This document shows positions 16,041 to 23,601 of a DNA stretch of 64,000 nt, one piece after another. The position numbers and the translations under genes were made by a program. The notes below the pieces were generated by a model. The model was not told the DNA's origin and did not search any database. It saw only the letters and a program-made list of their open reading frames with translations. The stretch comes from a virus: IMG/VR virus record IMGVR_UViG_3300010885_032796, positions 1 through 64,000 of that record, one strand, 5' to 3'. How positions within the stretch are numbered: position 1 is the stretch's first letter; every line of letters begins with the position of its first letter.

Positions 16041-16238
16041 CTATTGGATTTGATACGTGTTGTTGGTGAGTTGGCGTAACCCGCGGCTACACGGCCAAGT
16101 AACTTTCCCAGAGGGCCAGCGCACCATAACGCGCTGGCCCCTGCATCCGTCAAGTTGGCATTTCTTCGTGCTGCCTGTGGCTACACCGCGAAGCTGCTCG
16201 TCATCACGTGCAACAACTACGGAGTCTTTGTAGCCCAT
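16041..16238 (-). CDS. Small conserved protein with DGC...WPSGKVTWPC
   Basis: 65 residues. CQLDGCRGQRVMVRWPSGKV then TWPCSRGL (about 27-53) is a compact strand-rich segment with three Cys, possibly a small zinc-binding or OB-like domain; I recall similar small proteins in bacteria and phages. It lies between the ATPase and the DUF2997 gene, so it may belong to the same complex. The ribosome site is weak; ATG 16238 is the only good start. Confidence 0.6.
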   Translation of the reverse strand: MGYKDSVVVARDDEQLRGVATGSTKKCQLDGCRGQRVMVRWPSGKVTWPCSRGLRQLTNNTYQIQ

Positions 16239-16243
16239 GGGAG

Positions 16244-16432
16244 TTAGTTGCTTTCTTCGAGAGTCTGCTCGTTGGAGGCGTAATACTCAGGCGTAAACGA
16301 CTCGCCGGCCTTGGCGCCGAGCGCAGCCTCAAGTGCTCGCGTGGCGTCTTGGCAAGAGCTGCCGGTGAATCCAGTGGTCTCGATTTTGGTCTCACCCTTG
16401 GGGGAAACGGTGACGTGAATCATCTTGCTCAT
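16244..16432 (-). CDS. DUF2997 protein
   Basis: 62 residues. MSKMIHVTVSPKGETKIET then TGFTGSSCQDATRALEAALG matches DUF2997: a short beta hairpin, a G-(F/Y)-x-G-xx-C turn and an amphipathic helix ending in LG. In bacteria and plastids this domain is encoded next to a DUF1257/Ycf35 protein and a Ycf46 ATPase, as here. The function is unknown; the Cys may be redox- or metal-active. Confidence 0.8.
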   Translation of the reverse strand: MSKMIHVTVSPKGETKIETTGFTGSSCQDATRALEAALGAKAGESFTPEYYASNEQTLEESN

Positions 16433-16800
16433 TAGTAGCTCTCCACAGTGATGTTAAGTTTGATCGAACCGTCTTCCAGAAGCTCCTCGCCCACGGTATA
16501 CCCGTTGCTGCGCGCCTCGCTTGTGGCCTTCTCGATGGTGTATGCCTGCAGGAACTTATCTAGCTCGACCTGCTTGCCCCAGCGGCCGTTGTAGTTGTCG
16601 AACGCTACCTCGCCAGTTTCGGTGTTGCAGACAACGGGGTACTGCCAGTTTGGGAGCATTACGCCCACGCCAGTAGCTTTCTGGCCGCTGAACAAGTCAA
16701 ACGTGCCAGTTGTTGGCTCTGGGAGGTTGAGCCGCGCGCAGGCTGCTGTAATAGCAGCTTCGTCGGTCACCTGTGTTTTGATCTGAACGATGTGCGACAT
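16432..16800 (-). CDS. DUF1257 (Ycf35-like) protein
   Basis: 122 residues. The start MSHIVQIKTQVTDEAAITAA is typical of DUF1257/Ycf35 (MSHF..I.T...D...L..A). FSGQKATGVGVMLPNWQYPV, a GEVAFDNYNGRWG turn and the C-terminal VESY-type end also fit. It overlaps the DUF2997 start by one base, so the two proteins are probably made together. The role is unknown, but the gene order with the Ycf46-like ATPase is conserved in other genomes. Confidence 0.8.
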   Translation of the reverse strand: MSHIVQIKTQVTDEAAITAACARLNLPEPTTGTFDLFSGQKATGVGVMLPNWQYPVVCNTETGEVAFDNYNGRWGKQVELDKFLQAYTIEKATSEARSNGYTVGEELLEDGSIKLNITVESY

Positions 16801-16802
16801 GG

Positions 16803-17108
16803 TTATGTGGCCCTTTTGTCTTTGAGGATTTCTTGTAGCGCATATTGAATAGCATGCGCAAAAATGTCAGCTGTTATTTCAGGAATACCTGCAAACCGCG
16901 CCAGAACTTTTTCAGCCGTGTCTCGGTCAAACTCGTCTAACAATGTTTTGTTGTGCCGGAAATAGTTGAGTCTGTACTCTGCAATTTCCAACATTGTGAT
17001 TGGCATTGGAATACTGATGAACCGTTTGTGCTTTTCTTGCACGGCTGCCAAGTCAGCTAACGCGAGCGTAATGTGCTCAGTTATTTCAGCAAGTTCTTTC
17101 CCTATCAT
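16803..17108 (-). CDS. Hypothetical helical protein, 101 residues
   Basis: ATG 17108 has AGGT at five bases and overlaps the preceding gene by four bases. It is mostly helical (LAEITEHITLALADLAAV, IEKVLARF-like segment AEKVLARFAGIPEITADI), with no Cys and no membrane segment. No family is recognised. It starts the run that contains DUF1257 and DUF2997. Confidence 0.55.
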   Translation of the reverse strand: MIGKELAEITEHITLALADLAAVQEKHKRFISIPMPITMLEIAEYRLNYFRHNKTLLDEFDRDTAEKVLARFAGIPEITADIFAHAIQYALQEILKDKRAT

Positions 17109-17395
17109 TGGCGACCTGCAATCTCTGCAGTGGTCTCGACCCAGACAGTGGCACCGCAGTTTAGCGGCTTGTTGGGCGAGTAGACTACGCGTGACGGGCC
17201 AAAAATCTCTACGGACTCGAAGCGGTAGGGCTTGCCTCGCCACTGCACTGTGACGACGGGTTCGCTAGCGTTGGTTTTTTTGTTGCTTCGGATAATGTGA
17301 GTGTTTACGTGGACACGTTTGAGCGTGCCGGCTGGCATGGTCATAGGGCATAACGCCCCGGTAGCCACGCTGCATTTTGCTGCAGCGGCAGGCAT
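17105..17395 (-). CDS. Phage hypothetical with GPSRVVYSPxKPLxCGAxVWxET motif
   Basis: 96 residues from ATG 17395 (AAGGAG at five bases). The RVHVNTHIIRSNKK start and the EIFGPSRVVYSPNKPLNCGA motif then VWVETTAEI match a small beta-rich phage family of unknown function. It heads the module and is preceded by a 134-base leader with three hairpins. Confidence 0.65.
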   Translation of the reverse strand: MPAAAAKCSVATGALCPMTMPAGTLKRVHVNTHIIRSNKKTNASEPVVTVQWRGKPYRFESVEIFGPSRVVYSPNKPLNCGATVWVETTAEIAGRQ

Positions 17396-17529
17396 ATGGG
17401 CTCCTTTCGCGCGCAACAGCGCGCAGACGCGGGCAGAACGCCCGACAGGATAAAGATATCTAATCCGCGTGGCGCCAGCTGCTGTGAGTCGCAGACTGGC
17501 GCCGCCGCAGATTGATGTAGCGCTGCTGA
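17396..17529 (-). other. Leader with three hairpins
   Basis: On the minus strand the gap holds an 8-bp stem GGCGCCAG/CTGGCGCC with a 17-base loop, an AT-rich GATTAGATATCTTTATCC, a CGGGC/GCCCG hairpin and GCGCGC-TGTT-GCGCGC just before the ribosome site. No T run follows any stem, so this looks like a structured 5' leader with a possible promoter at the AT-rich part rather than a terminator. Confidence 0.4.
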
Positions 17530-18363
17530 CTAAAGCGTGGCGTTTTTGATCGTGTCCATCGTCATGGTCATACGGCGGTAAGTCGCCAACGTGCAAAGCG
17601 CGGCGTCAAAATTGCCTTCGCACGTCTTCACAAATTGCGCTGCGGCGATCAGCATCTCGGTTGTCATGAGCGGATCTTCCGCCATATCCATGACAGGCTG
17701 CGCCGCAACTGCTGTCGGGGCTGTTGCAACGCGAGGCTTCGCAGATGCAAGCACCGCGTTGTTTGGCACCCGTGTCCGACCCGGCTTGTCTTTCAGCTTG
17801 AACTGATTGGCAATCCGGCTGCGGTCTTCGCTGCTGATTGTCATAGCCATACCGCGCGGCTTACCGCCCATGCCAGCCTTCTTCAGCAGCTGACTGACCT
17901 GTGCTGGACTGACCACAATCTTCTTCTTAGCCAACGCAGCCACGATATCGACGCCACGCAGTGACTCGCCGCTAGCCGTGCGCTGAGCGATCATGTCACG
18001 AATGTGGTCGGCGCCGCTTTTCTTTTCAGCCATATGTTCACGTTCCTTCTCGTTAGTGGGCATTTCAACTGTTTCTGCAGCAGCGCTAGTCTGGGCAACA
18101 ATAGTTTCCTCTGGCGCTACTACGTCTTCTTCTTCTTCTTCGGTCTCATCCTCTTCGTCGCCTTCTTCGTCGTCGAAGTCTTCGTCGTCTTCATCGTCGA
18201 TGGCTTCGTCTTCTTCTGGCTCGTCGTCATCCGGCAGCGCGTCTGTCACGGCAGGCGTTTCTTCCTGTGCAACAACGGGCTCTTTCTTGCCGCTGTAACC
18301 CGGCAGTGGCTTGCCCCACAGATTTGCGGGGCTGATAAACTGCTCGGGAGCTTTCTTGGCCAT
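17530..18363 (-). CDS. Acidic protein with a C-terminal winged-helix-like domain
   Basis: 277 residues from ATG 18363 (AGAGGG upstream). A short N-terminal part is followed by a stretch of almost only Asp and Glu (about 45-85). Residues about 118-170 (DHIRDMIAQRTASGESLRG, then VSPAQVSQLLKKAGMGG) look like a winged-helix or HTH of the kind that precedes VSPAQVS in bacterial regulators. A basic Pro/Ala linker and a helical end follow. It could be a DNA-binding protein with an acidic activation or DNA-mimic segment. A promoter candidate precedes it. Confidence 0.6.
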   Translation of the reverse strand: MAKKAPEQFISPANLWGKPLPGYSGKKEPVVAQEETPAVTDALPDDDEPEEDEAIDDEDDEDFDDEEGDEEDETEEEEEDVVAPEETIVAQTSAAAETVEMPTNEKEREHMAEKKSGADHIRDMIAQRTASGESLRGVDIVAALAKKKIVVSPAQVSQLLKKAGMGGKPRGMAMTISSEDRSRIANQFKLKDKPGRTRVPNNAVLASAKPRVATAPTAVAAQPVMDMAEDPLMTTEMLIAAAQFVKTCEGNFDAALCTLATYRRMTMTMDTIKNATL

Positions 18364-18420
18364 TTGATCCCTCTGTTCTTTTTTACGGCTCCAGACCTCG
18401 TTAGGTTGGACGCCTATTTC

Positions 18421-18448
18421 AAAATACGCTGTGCAAAACAAAAAGCAA
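18421..18448 (-). promoter_or_regulatory. Promoter candidate before the acidic protein
   Basis: TTGCTT (18443-18448) and TATTTT (18421-18426) on the minus strand are 16 bases apart, in an AT-rich gap 58 bases before ATG 18363. Motif match only. Confidence 0.3.
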
Positions 18449-18473
18449 CTGCCTGTGCAATTTTTGCCAGAAG

Positions 18474-18728
18474 CTACAGAGTAGCGGGCGGCAGGGGCTT
18501 AAAATCTAGGTAAAAACCGCCGGCAACGTCGATAAAAATTGCCGTGCCCGGCGCGCCAGTTTGCTTCTTTGTGGCAAACGCGTACGGCCGAGTGTGGTGC
18601 AAGATATCAAAATCGCGTTTGAATTCTTCTGCGTCCCACACCTTTAAGCCGCTGGTCTCAAGAGCAGCGCGGACATCGCCTTTTTCCAGTTTTGCAAGAT
18701 TAGATTCAAACGTGTTGACGAGCACCAT
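18474..18728 (-). CDS. Hypothetical protein, 84 residues
   Basis: ATG 18728 is chosen because it lies seven bases after the upstream stop; an ATG at 18785 would overlap that gene by 50 bases. Neither has a clear Shine-Dalgarno. EEFKRDFDILHHTRPYAFAT and GTAIFIDVAGGFYLDFKPLP suggest a small alpha/beta domain. No family is recognised. Confidence 0.5.
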   Translation of the reverse strand: MVLVNTFESNLAKLEKGDVRAALETSGLKVWDAEEFKRDFDILHHTRPYAFATKKQTGAPGTAIFIDVAGGFYLDFKPLPPATL

Positions 18729-18735
18729 GGCTGCG

Positions 18736-19155
18736 TCATTTGGCAGCGGCACTGTCGTTGTCGGGGGCAGCGGGGTTGTTGTCATCGGTTTGTTGTGCGC
18801 CAAGGTTGTTTAACTTTGTTTCCTGTTCGTTAATAGCTGTGCGCAAGTCTGCCGCATACTTGTCGAAGATATGCAGCTGCCCAAGCAGATCCTTGTGCAC
18901 ATTGATACTGAATTTTGCCAGCTCACTCTGAAGCATCAGCATGCTTGCAACATAGGGCGGCTCTGGATCGCGCAGGTGGAGCAAGCCAGCCGGCAAGTTC
19001 TCTGGCTTTTTCTCCCAGAGTGCCACAAGCGCGATTCCATGCAAATTAGGAAACTGCGCAGCTAGTAGTTCACACATGTTCTGGCTGGCCTGTAGAAAAC
19101 TGGCAGCTGTATCTGTTGGCTCTGCTGCCGGCTGGTCAGCATTTGGTTCGGTCAT
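18736..19155 (-). CDS. Hypothetical helical protein, 139 residues
   Basis: ATG 19155 has AGGA upstream. A low-complexity acidic N-terminus, helices through the middle (MLMLQSELAKFSINVHKDLL) and an Asn/Asp/Ala-rich end. There is no enzyme motif. It lies between membrane-protein genes and the acidic protein, without a gap. Confidence 0.55.
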   Translation of the reverse strand: MTEPNADQPAAEPTDTAASFLQASQNMCELLAAQFPNLHGIALVALWEKKPENLPAGLLHLRDPEPPYVASMLMLQSELAKFSINVHKDLLGQLHIFDKYAADLRTAINEQETKLNNLGAQQTDDNNPAAPDNDSAAAK

Positions 19156-19168
19156 TTAACTTGTCCTG

Positions 19169-19513
19169 TTAGGGTACGTACTTTGATTGCTGCGGTAAAA
19201 AGCCTTCGATGATATTGCCCAGCCGCGTAGCAGCTAGGCCATAAATTGCTACCACAAAAAGGCCACCAGTTGCGCCGCCGACCCACTTAGCTGCCAAAAG
19301 CAGCAGCAACAAGTAGAAGGGCACGTGATAAGATTTGCAGAACGGGCAATTCACCCACTCAAGGAAGAGCCCTTTCAGGCTATCGTGCGGGGTGATGTCT
19401 TGCAACGCCTGCGCTTCTGCCCGGCGTGTAGCGAAGATTGAGCCCTTGTGCCACAGCTCAATAATGGCGCCGGAAGCGAGCGCAACTGCCAGAAACTCAA
19501 TTGGCGTAAACAT
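19169..19513 (-). CDS. Membrane protein, DUF1360-like
   Basis: 114 residues. A hydrophobic N-terminal segment (about 4-20), a loop with WVNCPFCKSYHVPF (about 53-66) and two further membrane helices (about 67-83 and 84-98). The CPFC...H motif after the first helix resembles DUF1360 proteins, which are small inner-membrane proteins of unknown function. No clear ribosome site. Confidence 0.6.
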   Translation of the reverse strand: MFTPIEFLAVALASGAIIELWHKGSIFATRRAEAQALQDITPHDSLKGLFLEWVNCPFCKSYHVPFYLLLLLLAAKWVGGATGGLFVVAIYGLAATRLGNIIEGFLPQQSKYVP

Positions 19514-19521
19514 GGGTTTGG

Positions 19522-19713
19522 TTATCGCTTTCTACGTTCCGCTGTGAACCCGCGCATAAAGCACGCGCCAGTGTAAATAGCGGCACCTGCGCCGAGTAGC
19601 CCTGCAATACCAAGCTGGGGCACTGTGATGATGCCGGCAACGAGCATGAGCGCTGCGTAGCCGGCGAACGTTTTGTTGGGATCGGATTTTGGCATCGTGT
19701 CATTGATTTCCAT
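19522..19713 (-). CDS. Small membrane protein, 63 residues
   Basis: ATG 19713 is chosen; it overlaps the upstream gene by 14 bases. Two hydrophobic segments (AALMLVAGIITVPQLGIAG and LGAGAAIYTGACF) and a basic end RGFTAERRKR suggest a helical hairpin in the membrane with the C-terminus inside. It lies in a run of three small membrane proteins near the terminase; a holin-like role is possible but unproven. Confidence 0.5.
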   Translation of the reverse strand: MEINDTMPKSDPNKTFAGYAALMLVAGIITVPQLGIAGLLGAGAAIYTGACFMRGFTAERRKR

Positions 19714-19915
19714 TTGGCCACACAGTCGTAAGGGCTGAGTCTGGGCCGTTAGGGTTGAAAGCAAATGCGGGATTTGGCAACGGCGCCTCTAGTTTGATGT
19801 TATGCACCGCGTTATCGGGCAGGTATACTTGCGGGCCGGGGCCGCGCCGAGTACCTTCGACGTACGCGCGTTTGCGCTCTTGATAGAGTCGGGCTGATTG
19901 GCCGATGATTGGCAT
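19700..19915 (-). CDS. Hypothetical protein, 71 residues
   Basis: ATG 19915 has a full TAGGAGGT four bases upstream, so this start is firm. The product is Pro/Asn-rich with a basic N-terminal part (RLYQERKRAYVEGTRRG) and a C-terminus rich in NPN and PNG turns. No membrane segment and no family. Confidence 0.55.
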   Translation of the reverse strand: MPIIGQSARLYQERKRAYVEGTRRGPGPQVYLPDNAVHNIKLEAPLPNPAFAFNPNGPDSALTTVWPNGNQ

Positions 19916-19971
19916 AGAACCTCCTACAAAATAATGGCGGACCACCGTTTAGTATATCCGCCGGCTAGCTG

Positions 19972-20148
19972 TTATTTCTTGAGTTTTTCTTGGGCTGCAG
20001 AAGCAGCGGCTTGGCATGTCTGCGCAAGGGCGGACGCCAAACCAACTACACCGCACAGGAACACGTAGCCTGTGAATTTAAGGCTGTCTTCCACCCACTG
20101 AAACTCCCAATCTTCGCTGGGCTGAATATTCGGACTGTTATTGCTCAT
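19972..20148 (-). CDS. Small membrane protein divergent from terminase
   Basis: 58 codons. It has an acidic N-terminus with Trp residues (EDWEFQWVEDSLKF), one membrane helix (GYVFLCGVVGLASALA) and a Lys/Ala-rich amphipathic end. Its ATG (20148-20146) and the terminase ATG (20147-20149) overlap in the palindrome CATG. The ribosome site is weak. The order membrane helix then charged tail is compatible with a holin-like or accessory membrane protein; the function is unknown. Confidence 0.5.
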   Translation of the reverse strand: MSNNSPNIQPSEDWEFQWVEDSLKFTGYVFLCGVVGLASALAQTCQAAASAAQEKLKK

Positions 20149-22063
20149 GATAAACGCTCGCTGTGACGATAAAGCTCACGCTGTGCCGCCAGACGGCATA
20201 GCTGAGTTAATCAGTAACTTGATGACAATCGACGCTACTGACCCGGCGTCTGTTCACGCCAAGGCCGGTATATTGAAAGAGCTGGCGGCTCGCTACGCGT
20301 TTCCGTCGCTGGAGCCAATCCTGCCTCTTGTGTTGAATTTGAATGGCTCGCCGTACACCCTTCGCGACCACTTTGCTTTTTCGCCTTTGTTTCGCGTGCT
20401 TACGCCAAAGAGCCAAGTGTGGTGTACTGGGCGGCAGGTGTCTAAGTCTACGTCGCTTGCCGCGCACGGAGTTGTATTTGCGAACTCCGTGCCGTTTTCT
20501 AAGACGCTATACGTCACGCCACGGTTCGAGCAGGTGCGCCGGTTCAGCAACAATTACGTGCGCCCGTTTATAGATCAGTCGCCGGTAAAAGCGCAGTGGA
20601 GCGACACGACCACAGAGAACTCGGTGTTGCAGCGCTCGTTTCGCAACAACTCGATGATGCTGTTCAGCTTTGCGCTGTTAGACGCTGATAGAACCCGCGG
20701 AGTGAGCGCCGACCGCGTTAATTTTGACGAGGTGCAGGATATGGATCCTGACCACGTGCCAATTATTCAAGAGACCATGTCTTACTCCAAGTGGGGTATC
20801 ACATACTATACGGGTACTCCAAAAACGCTCGACAACCTGTTGTATGGGTTGTATCAACGGTCGTCACAAGCTGAGTGGTTTGTTCCGTGCCATTCGTGCG
20901 GCAAGTGGAACATCCCGTCGCTTGAGCACGACCTTGACGCCATGATTGGCGACTACAGCATTCACATCAGCGAGAAGTATCCCGGGACTGTGTGCGCTAA
21001 GTGCCGGCAACCGATTAACCCGCGACACGGCAGGTGGGTACATAGATACCCAGACAGGCGTTGGCAGTTTGCTGGCTATCATGTGCCGCAGCTTATCTTG
21101 CCGCTGCATTTTGCCGACCCTGAAAAGTGGTCGACGCTGCTGCTCAAGCGCGAAGGCTACGGCAATATGACACAAGCACAGTTCTATAACGAAGTCATGG
21201 GCGAAAGCGTAGACACAGGCCAGCGCCTTATCAGCGAAACTGATTTGCGCGCTGCTTGCCTTTTGGACTGGGAAAACAAAAAAGAACCTGACCCAAAGTG
21301 CATGAAGAACCTGAACGACTACAAGCACAGAATGCTGGCTATCGACTGGGGTGGTGGCGGAGAAGCCGGGGTCAGTTTTACCGTGTTGGCTGTGCTTGGG
21401 TTCCGCAATGACGGCACAATTGACGTCTTGTGGGCCAAACGACTGCTCATTGGCGGCGACCACCTGCAGGAAGCAATTGAGTGCATGAAGTGGTGCAACT
21501 TGTTCAACTGCGACTTCGTAGCTCACGACTACACTGGCGCCGGCACAGTTCGCGAGACTGTGATGGTGCAGGCTGGATTCAACCTCGACCGCGTAATGGC
21601 GATGCGGCTTGTCCGGTCGGCGGCTCAAGATTTACTTATCTATAAGCCGCCGACCGAGATCAATCACCGCGCGCACTACAGCCTCGACAAGACCAGATCG
21701 CTGCTGTACACGTGCCAAGCCATCAAGCTGAAACAAGTCAGGTTTTTCCAGTACGACCGTATCTCGCAGGAATCCCCGGGGCTTGTCTCAGATTTTCTGG
21801 CCCTTGTCGAAAACAAAGCTGACGCTAGGTCAGGCAGCGACATATACACCATTACGCGCAACGTACTTCTGACAGACGACTTTGCGCAGGCTGTCAATAT
21901 TGGCTGCGCGGCGTTGTGGCATATTAGCGACGCATGGCCAAACTTTGCCGCTATTGCTGGCGTAGCCCGGCTTACTGAGAAACAGGTAGAAACTGAAACC
22001 GTGAACTCTGCCGACGACTGGGCTGACGATTCAATTGGCAACAGTTACTTTGGCCGATACTAG
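20147..22063 (+). CDS. terL: Terminase large subunit
   Basis: 638 residues. The ATPase part has Walker A GRQVSKST (95-102), Walker B VNFDEVQD (191-198) with catalytic Glu and motif III TGTP (222-225). A zinc ribbon follows (CHSC 248-251, CAKC 283-286), as in GpA-like terminases. The nuclease domain begins at AIDWGGGGEAG (Asp400), then HDYTGAG (Asp461), with a later Asp near 565 or 577. TerL cuts and pumps DNA into the prohead. It is on the plus strand in a minus-strand region; its start shares CATG with a small membrane gene and its stop shares CTAG with the next gene. No good Shine-Dalgarno is seen. Confidence 0.92.
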   Translation: MINARCDDKAHAVPPDGIAELISNLMTIDATDPASVHAKAGILKELAARYAFPSLEPILPLVLNLNGSPYTLRDHFAFSPLFRVLTPKSQVWCTGRQVSKSTSLAAHGVVFANSVPFSKTLYVTPRFEQVRRFSNNYVRPFIDQSPVKAQWSDTTTENSVLQRSFRNNSMMLFSFALLDADRTRGVSADRVNFDEVQDMDPDHVPIIQETMSYSKWGITYYTGTPKTLDNLLYGLYQRSSQAEWFVPCHSCGKWNIPSLEHDLDAMIGDYSIHISEKYPGTVCAKCRQPINPRHGRWVHRYPDRRWQFAGYHVPQLILPLHFADPEKWSTLLLKREGYGNMTQAQFYNEVMGESVDTGQRLISETDLRAACLLDWENKKEPDPKCMKNLNDYKHRMLAIDWGGGGEAGVSFTVLAVLGFRNDGTIDVLWAKRLLIGGDHLQEAIECMKWCNLFNCDFVAHDYTGAGTVRETVMVQAGFNLDRVMAMRLVRSAAQDLLIYKPPTEINHRAHYSLDKTRSLLYTCQAIKLKQVRFFQYDRISQESPGLVSDFLALVENKADARSGSDIYTITRNVLLTDDFAQAVNIGCAALWHISDAWPNFAAIAGVARLTEKQVETETVNSADDWADDSIGNSYFGRY

Positions 22064-22554
22064 TTGTTTTCTGGATTGCCGTTGCAGCCAAACTTGCGTA
22101 CAGCAGAGTTAATGTCGCTGTTCATAAGTTCGATGCCTTTTTCTGTAGGCGTAAAATCAAACTCGTTGGTTTCGGTGTTGAAGTCAACGCTCAGAAAGCC
22201 GTCTGCCGCAGCGCGCTGGCGGATGTTGCTAAACAACCGCTCGCCAATTGCCACCATCAGCGCGCCAATCTTTTTATTAGCTTCTTCTATTGAGTCTGCA
22301 CCAATTGCGCTTACACCGTTTTCGTGAACAGTGGTGTGGTCTCTCACGATAGCCGACACTTCTTCGGCCGGCAGGAAATCGCGTAATGAGTTGGCCATGG
22401 CCATAAAGTTTTGCGGGTTTGACAGAACCTCGGTCATTTGTGACGGATCTCGCATAACCACGTTGGCCATGAACGAGCCAACTATGTAGTTGCGCAAATC
22501 ATCGATAGACCCGCCAAAAAACCGCTTTGGTTCGCTGTTTTCCTCAAACAACAT
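22060..22554 (-). CDS. Hypothetical phage protein, 164 residues
   Basis: ATG 22554 has AAGGAG upstream. The protein is helical with SLRDFLPAEEVSAIVRDH and a conserved-looking end FTPTEKGIELMNSDI. Its TAG and the terminase TAG overlap in CTAG. The neighbour of the terminase may be a small-terminase or head-assembly factor, but no domain supports this. Confidence 0.55.
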   Translation of the reverse strand: MLFEENSEPKRFFGGSIDDLRNYIVGSFMANVVMRDPSQMTEVLSNPQNFMAMANSLRDFLPAEEVSAIVRDHTTVHENGVSAIGADSIEEANKKIGALMVAIGERLFSNIRQRAAADGFLSVDFNTETNEFDFTPTEKGIELMNSDINSAVRKFGCNGNPENN

Positions 22555-22861
22555 TGTGGGCTCCTTGCATTAGGTTGGCATTGGCGACAGCGGCGTGATA
22601 AACGCCTTGCGCCAAAGTACGGGCTCCCGCTGCAATACGCAAGCGTTCCAGATGGCTGGCATAGTTTTCGTCGGAATAGACCATAGCTTCCGCGCTCGAA
22701 AACGAGTGCGGCTTGCCGGTCATGCGATTCTCGCCAGTCATGATGCGCCCGATTGCGGCCATCTTGATAGCCTGCCGGGCGTCTTCCAGCTCCATCTCGT
22801 GCATGACGGCGTCGCCCCATTGGCGGGCGGCTGTTTCGATTGCAATTGCTAGGTGATGCAT
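22544..22861 (-). CDS. Phage protein with TGKPHSFSSAE motif
   Basis: 105 residues. A helical N-terminal part is followed by MTGKPHSFSSAEAMVYSD and a long helix (HLERLRIAAGARTLAQGVYH). The TGKPHS..SAE segment recurs in a small family of phage proteins often found near the terminase. Its function is unknown to me; it might be a DNA-packaging accessory. It overlaps the next gene by 11 bases. Confidence 0.65.
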   Translation of the reverse strand: MHHLAIAIETAARQWGDAVMHEMELEDARQAIKMAAIGRIMTGENRMTGKPHSFSSAEAMVYSDENYASHLERLRIAAGARTLAQGVYHAAVANANLMQGAHNVV

Positions 22862-22882
22862 GTGCTTCTTTCTTTTTGTGGG

Positions 22883-23599
22883 TTACTCTCTACACAGGCC
22901 GCCGACCAGCCACATAGAGCCAAGGTCTATTGTTTGTTCCGTGTACAGCTCGGCTGTAAACTGTTCGTCTAATGCGCGCAACGTCATTGCCGCGGCGTCG
23001 GCGTCTAGCCGCAGTTCGTGGCGCTGATTGCCAAAACGCAACAACGGTTCGAGCGTTTCAGGCGTGATCAGCTCTTTGGTGCGAGCAATCCCGCTTAACG
23101 TCGCGTCAAAGTTTTCCGCAACTCTGTCGGCCGTTTTCTTTTTTACGCGCCACGTATCGTATGCGGTAGCGAGCGTCTTTTTCTGCTCGGGCGTAAGCTG
23201 ATCGGCAACTGCTGGCGCTACGGTGCTGACTAAACAACGCATCGTGTAGCTCCAATCAGTCGCGTCGACTACTCTAAAATACGCGCCGCCATCCCATTGC
23301 TTGAGTTTTTTGCCGTTAAACGTGGGTTCTTTTGTGTACTCTTTGCGCGTGTCAGTGTATTTGACCGCAATAGCGGACTCCCCTTTCGTGCAGATGTCGG
23401 CAAGGTATTCCCCAGCGGCAGCTTTGGTCGTAAATACGTAGTCAGTAACTTCAAAACCTGACAGCGTTGAGAACGTTCCGTTATATGCGTTATCGCCGTA
23501 AGCGTTGCGTAGCTCGTCTACGGTAGCAAAATAGTGCTCAGTCAATTCTTTCTTTGTGAGTTTTCCGTCAAATGCACAAGTGACAAAACACGCACCCAT
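22883..23599 (-). CDS. Hypothetical protein, 238 residues
   Basis: ATG 23599 follows CGGAG. MGACFVTCAFDGKLTKKEL resembles the start of phage proteins that begin MGAYF.T..F.G.LT. The middle has a CLV and a TDW segment, and the C-terminus is helical with DLGSMWLVGGLCRE at the end. No catalytic motif is seen. The function is unknown. Confidence 0.6.
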   Translation of the reverse strand: MGACFVTCAFDGKLTKKELTEHYFATVDELRNAYGDNAYNGTFSTLSGFEVTDYVFTTKAAAGEYLADICTKGESAIAVKYTDTRKEYTKEPTFNGKKLKQWDGGAYFRVVDATDWSYTMRCLVSTVAPAVADQLTPEQKKTLATAYDTWRVKKKTADRVAENFDATLSGIARTKELITPETLEPLLRFGNQRHELRLDADAAAMTLRALDEQFTAELYTEQTIDLGSMWLVGGLCRE

Positions 23600-23601
23600 G
23601 G

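Noticed and set aside
17445-17465. AAGATATCTAAT as a shared phage promoter (also near 6243, 39471, 43494, 50378)
   Set aside because: Several copies lie inside coding sequence where they encode residues such as Arg-Tyr-Leu or Asp-Ile; no consistent distance to starts.
20864-21628. A 254-codon minus-strand open frame
   Set aside because: Antisense to the terminase; no recognisable motif and no ribosome site.
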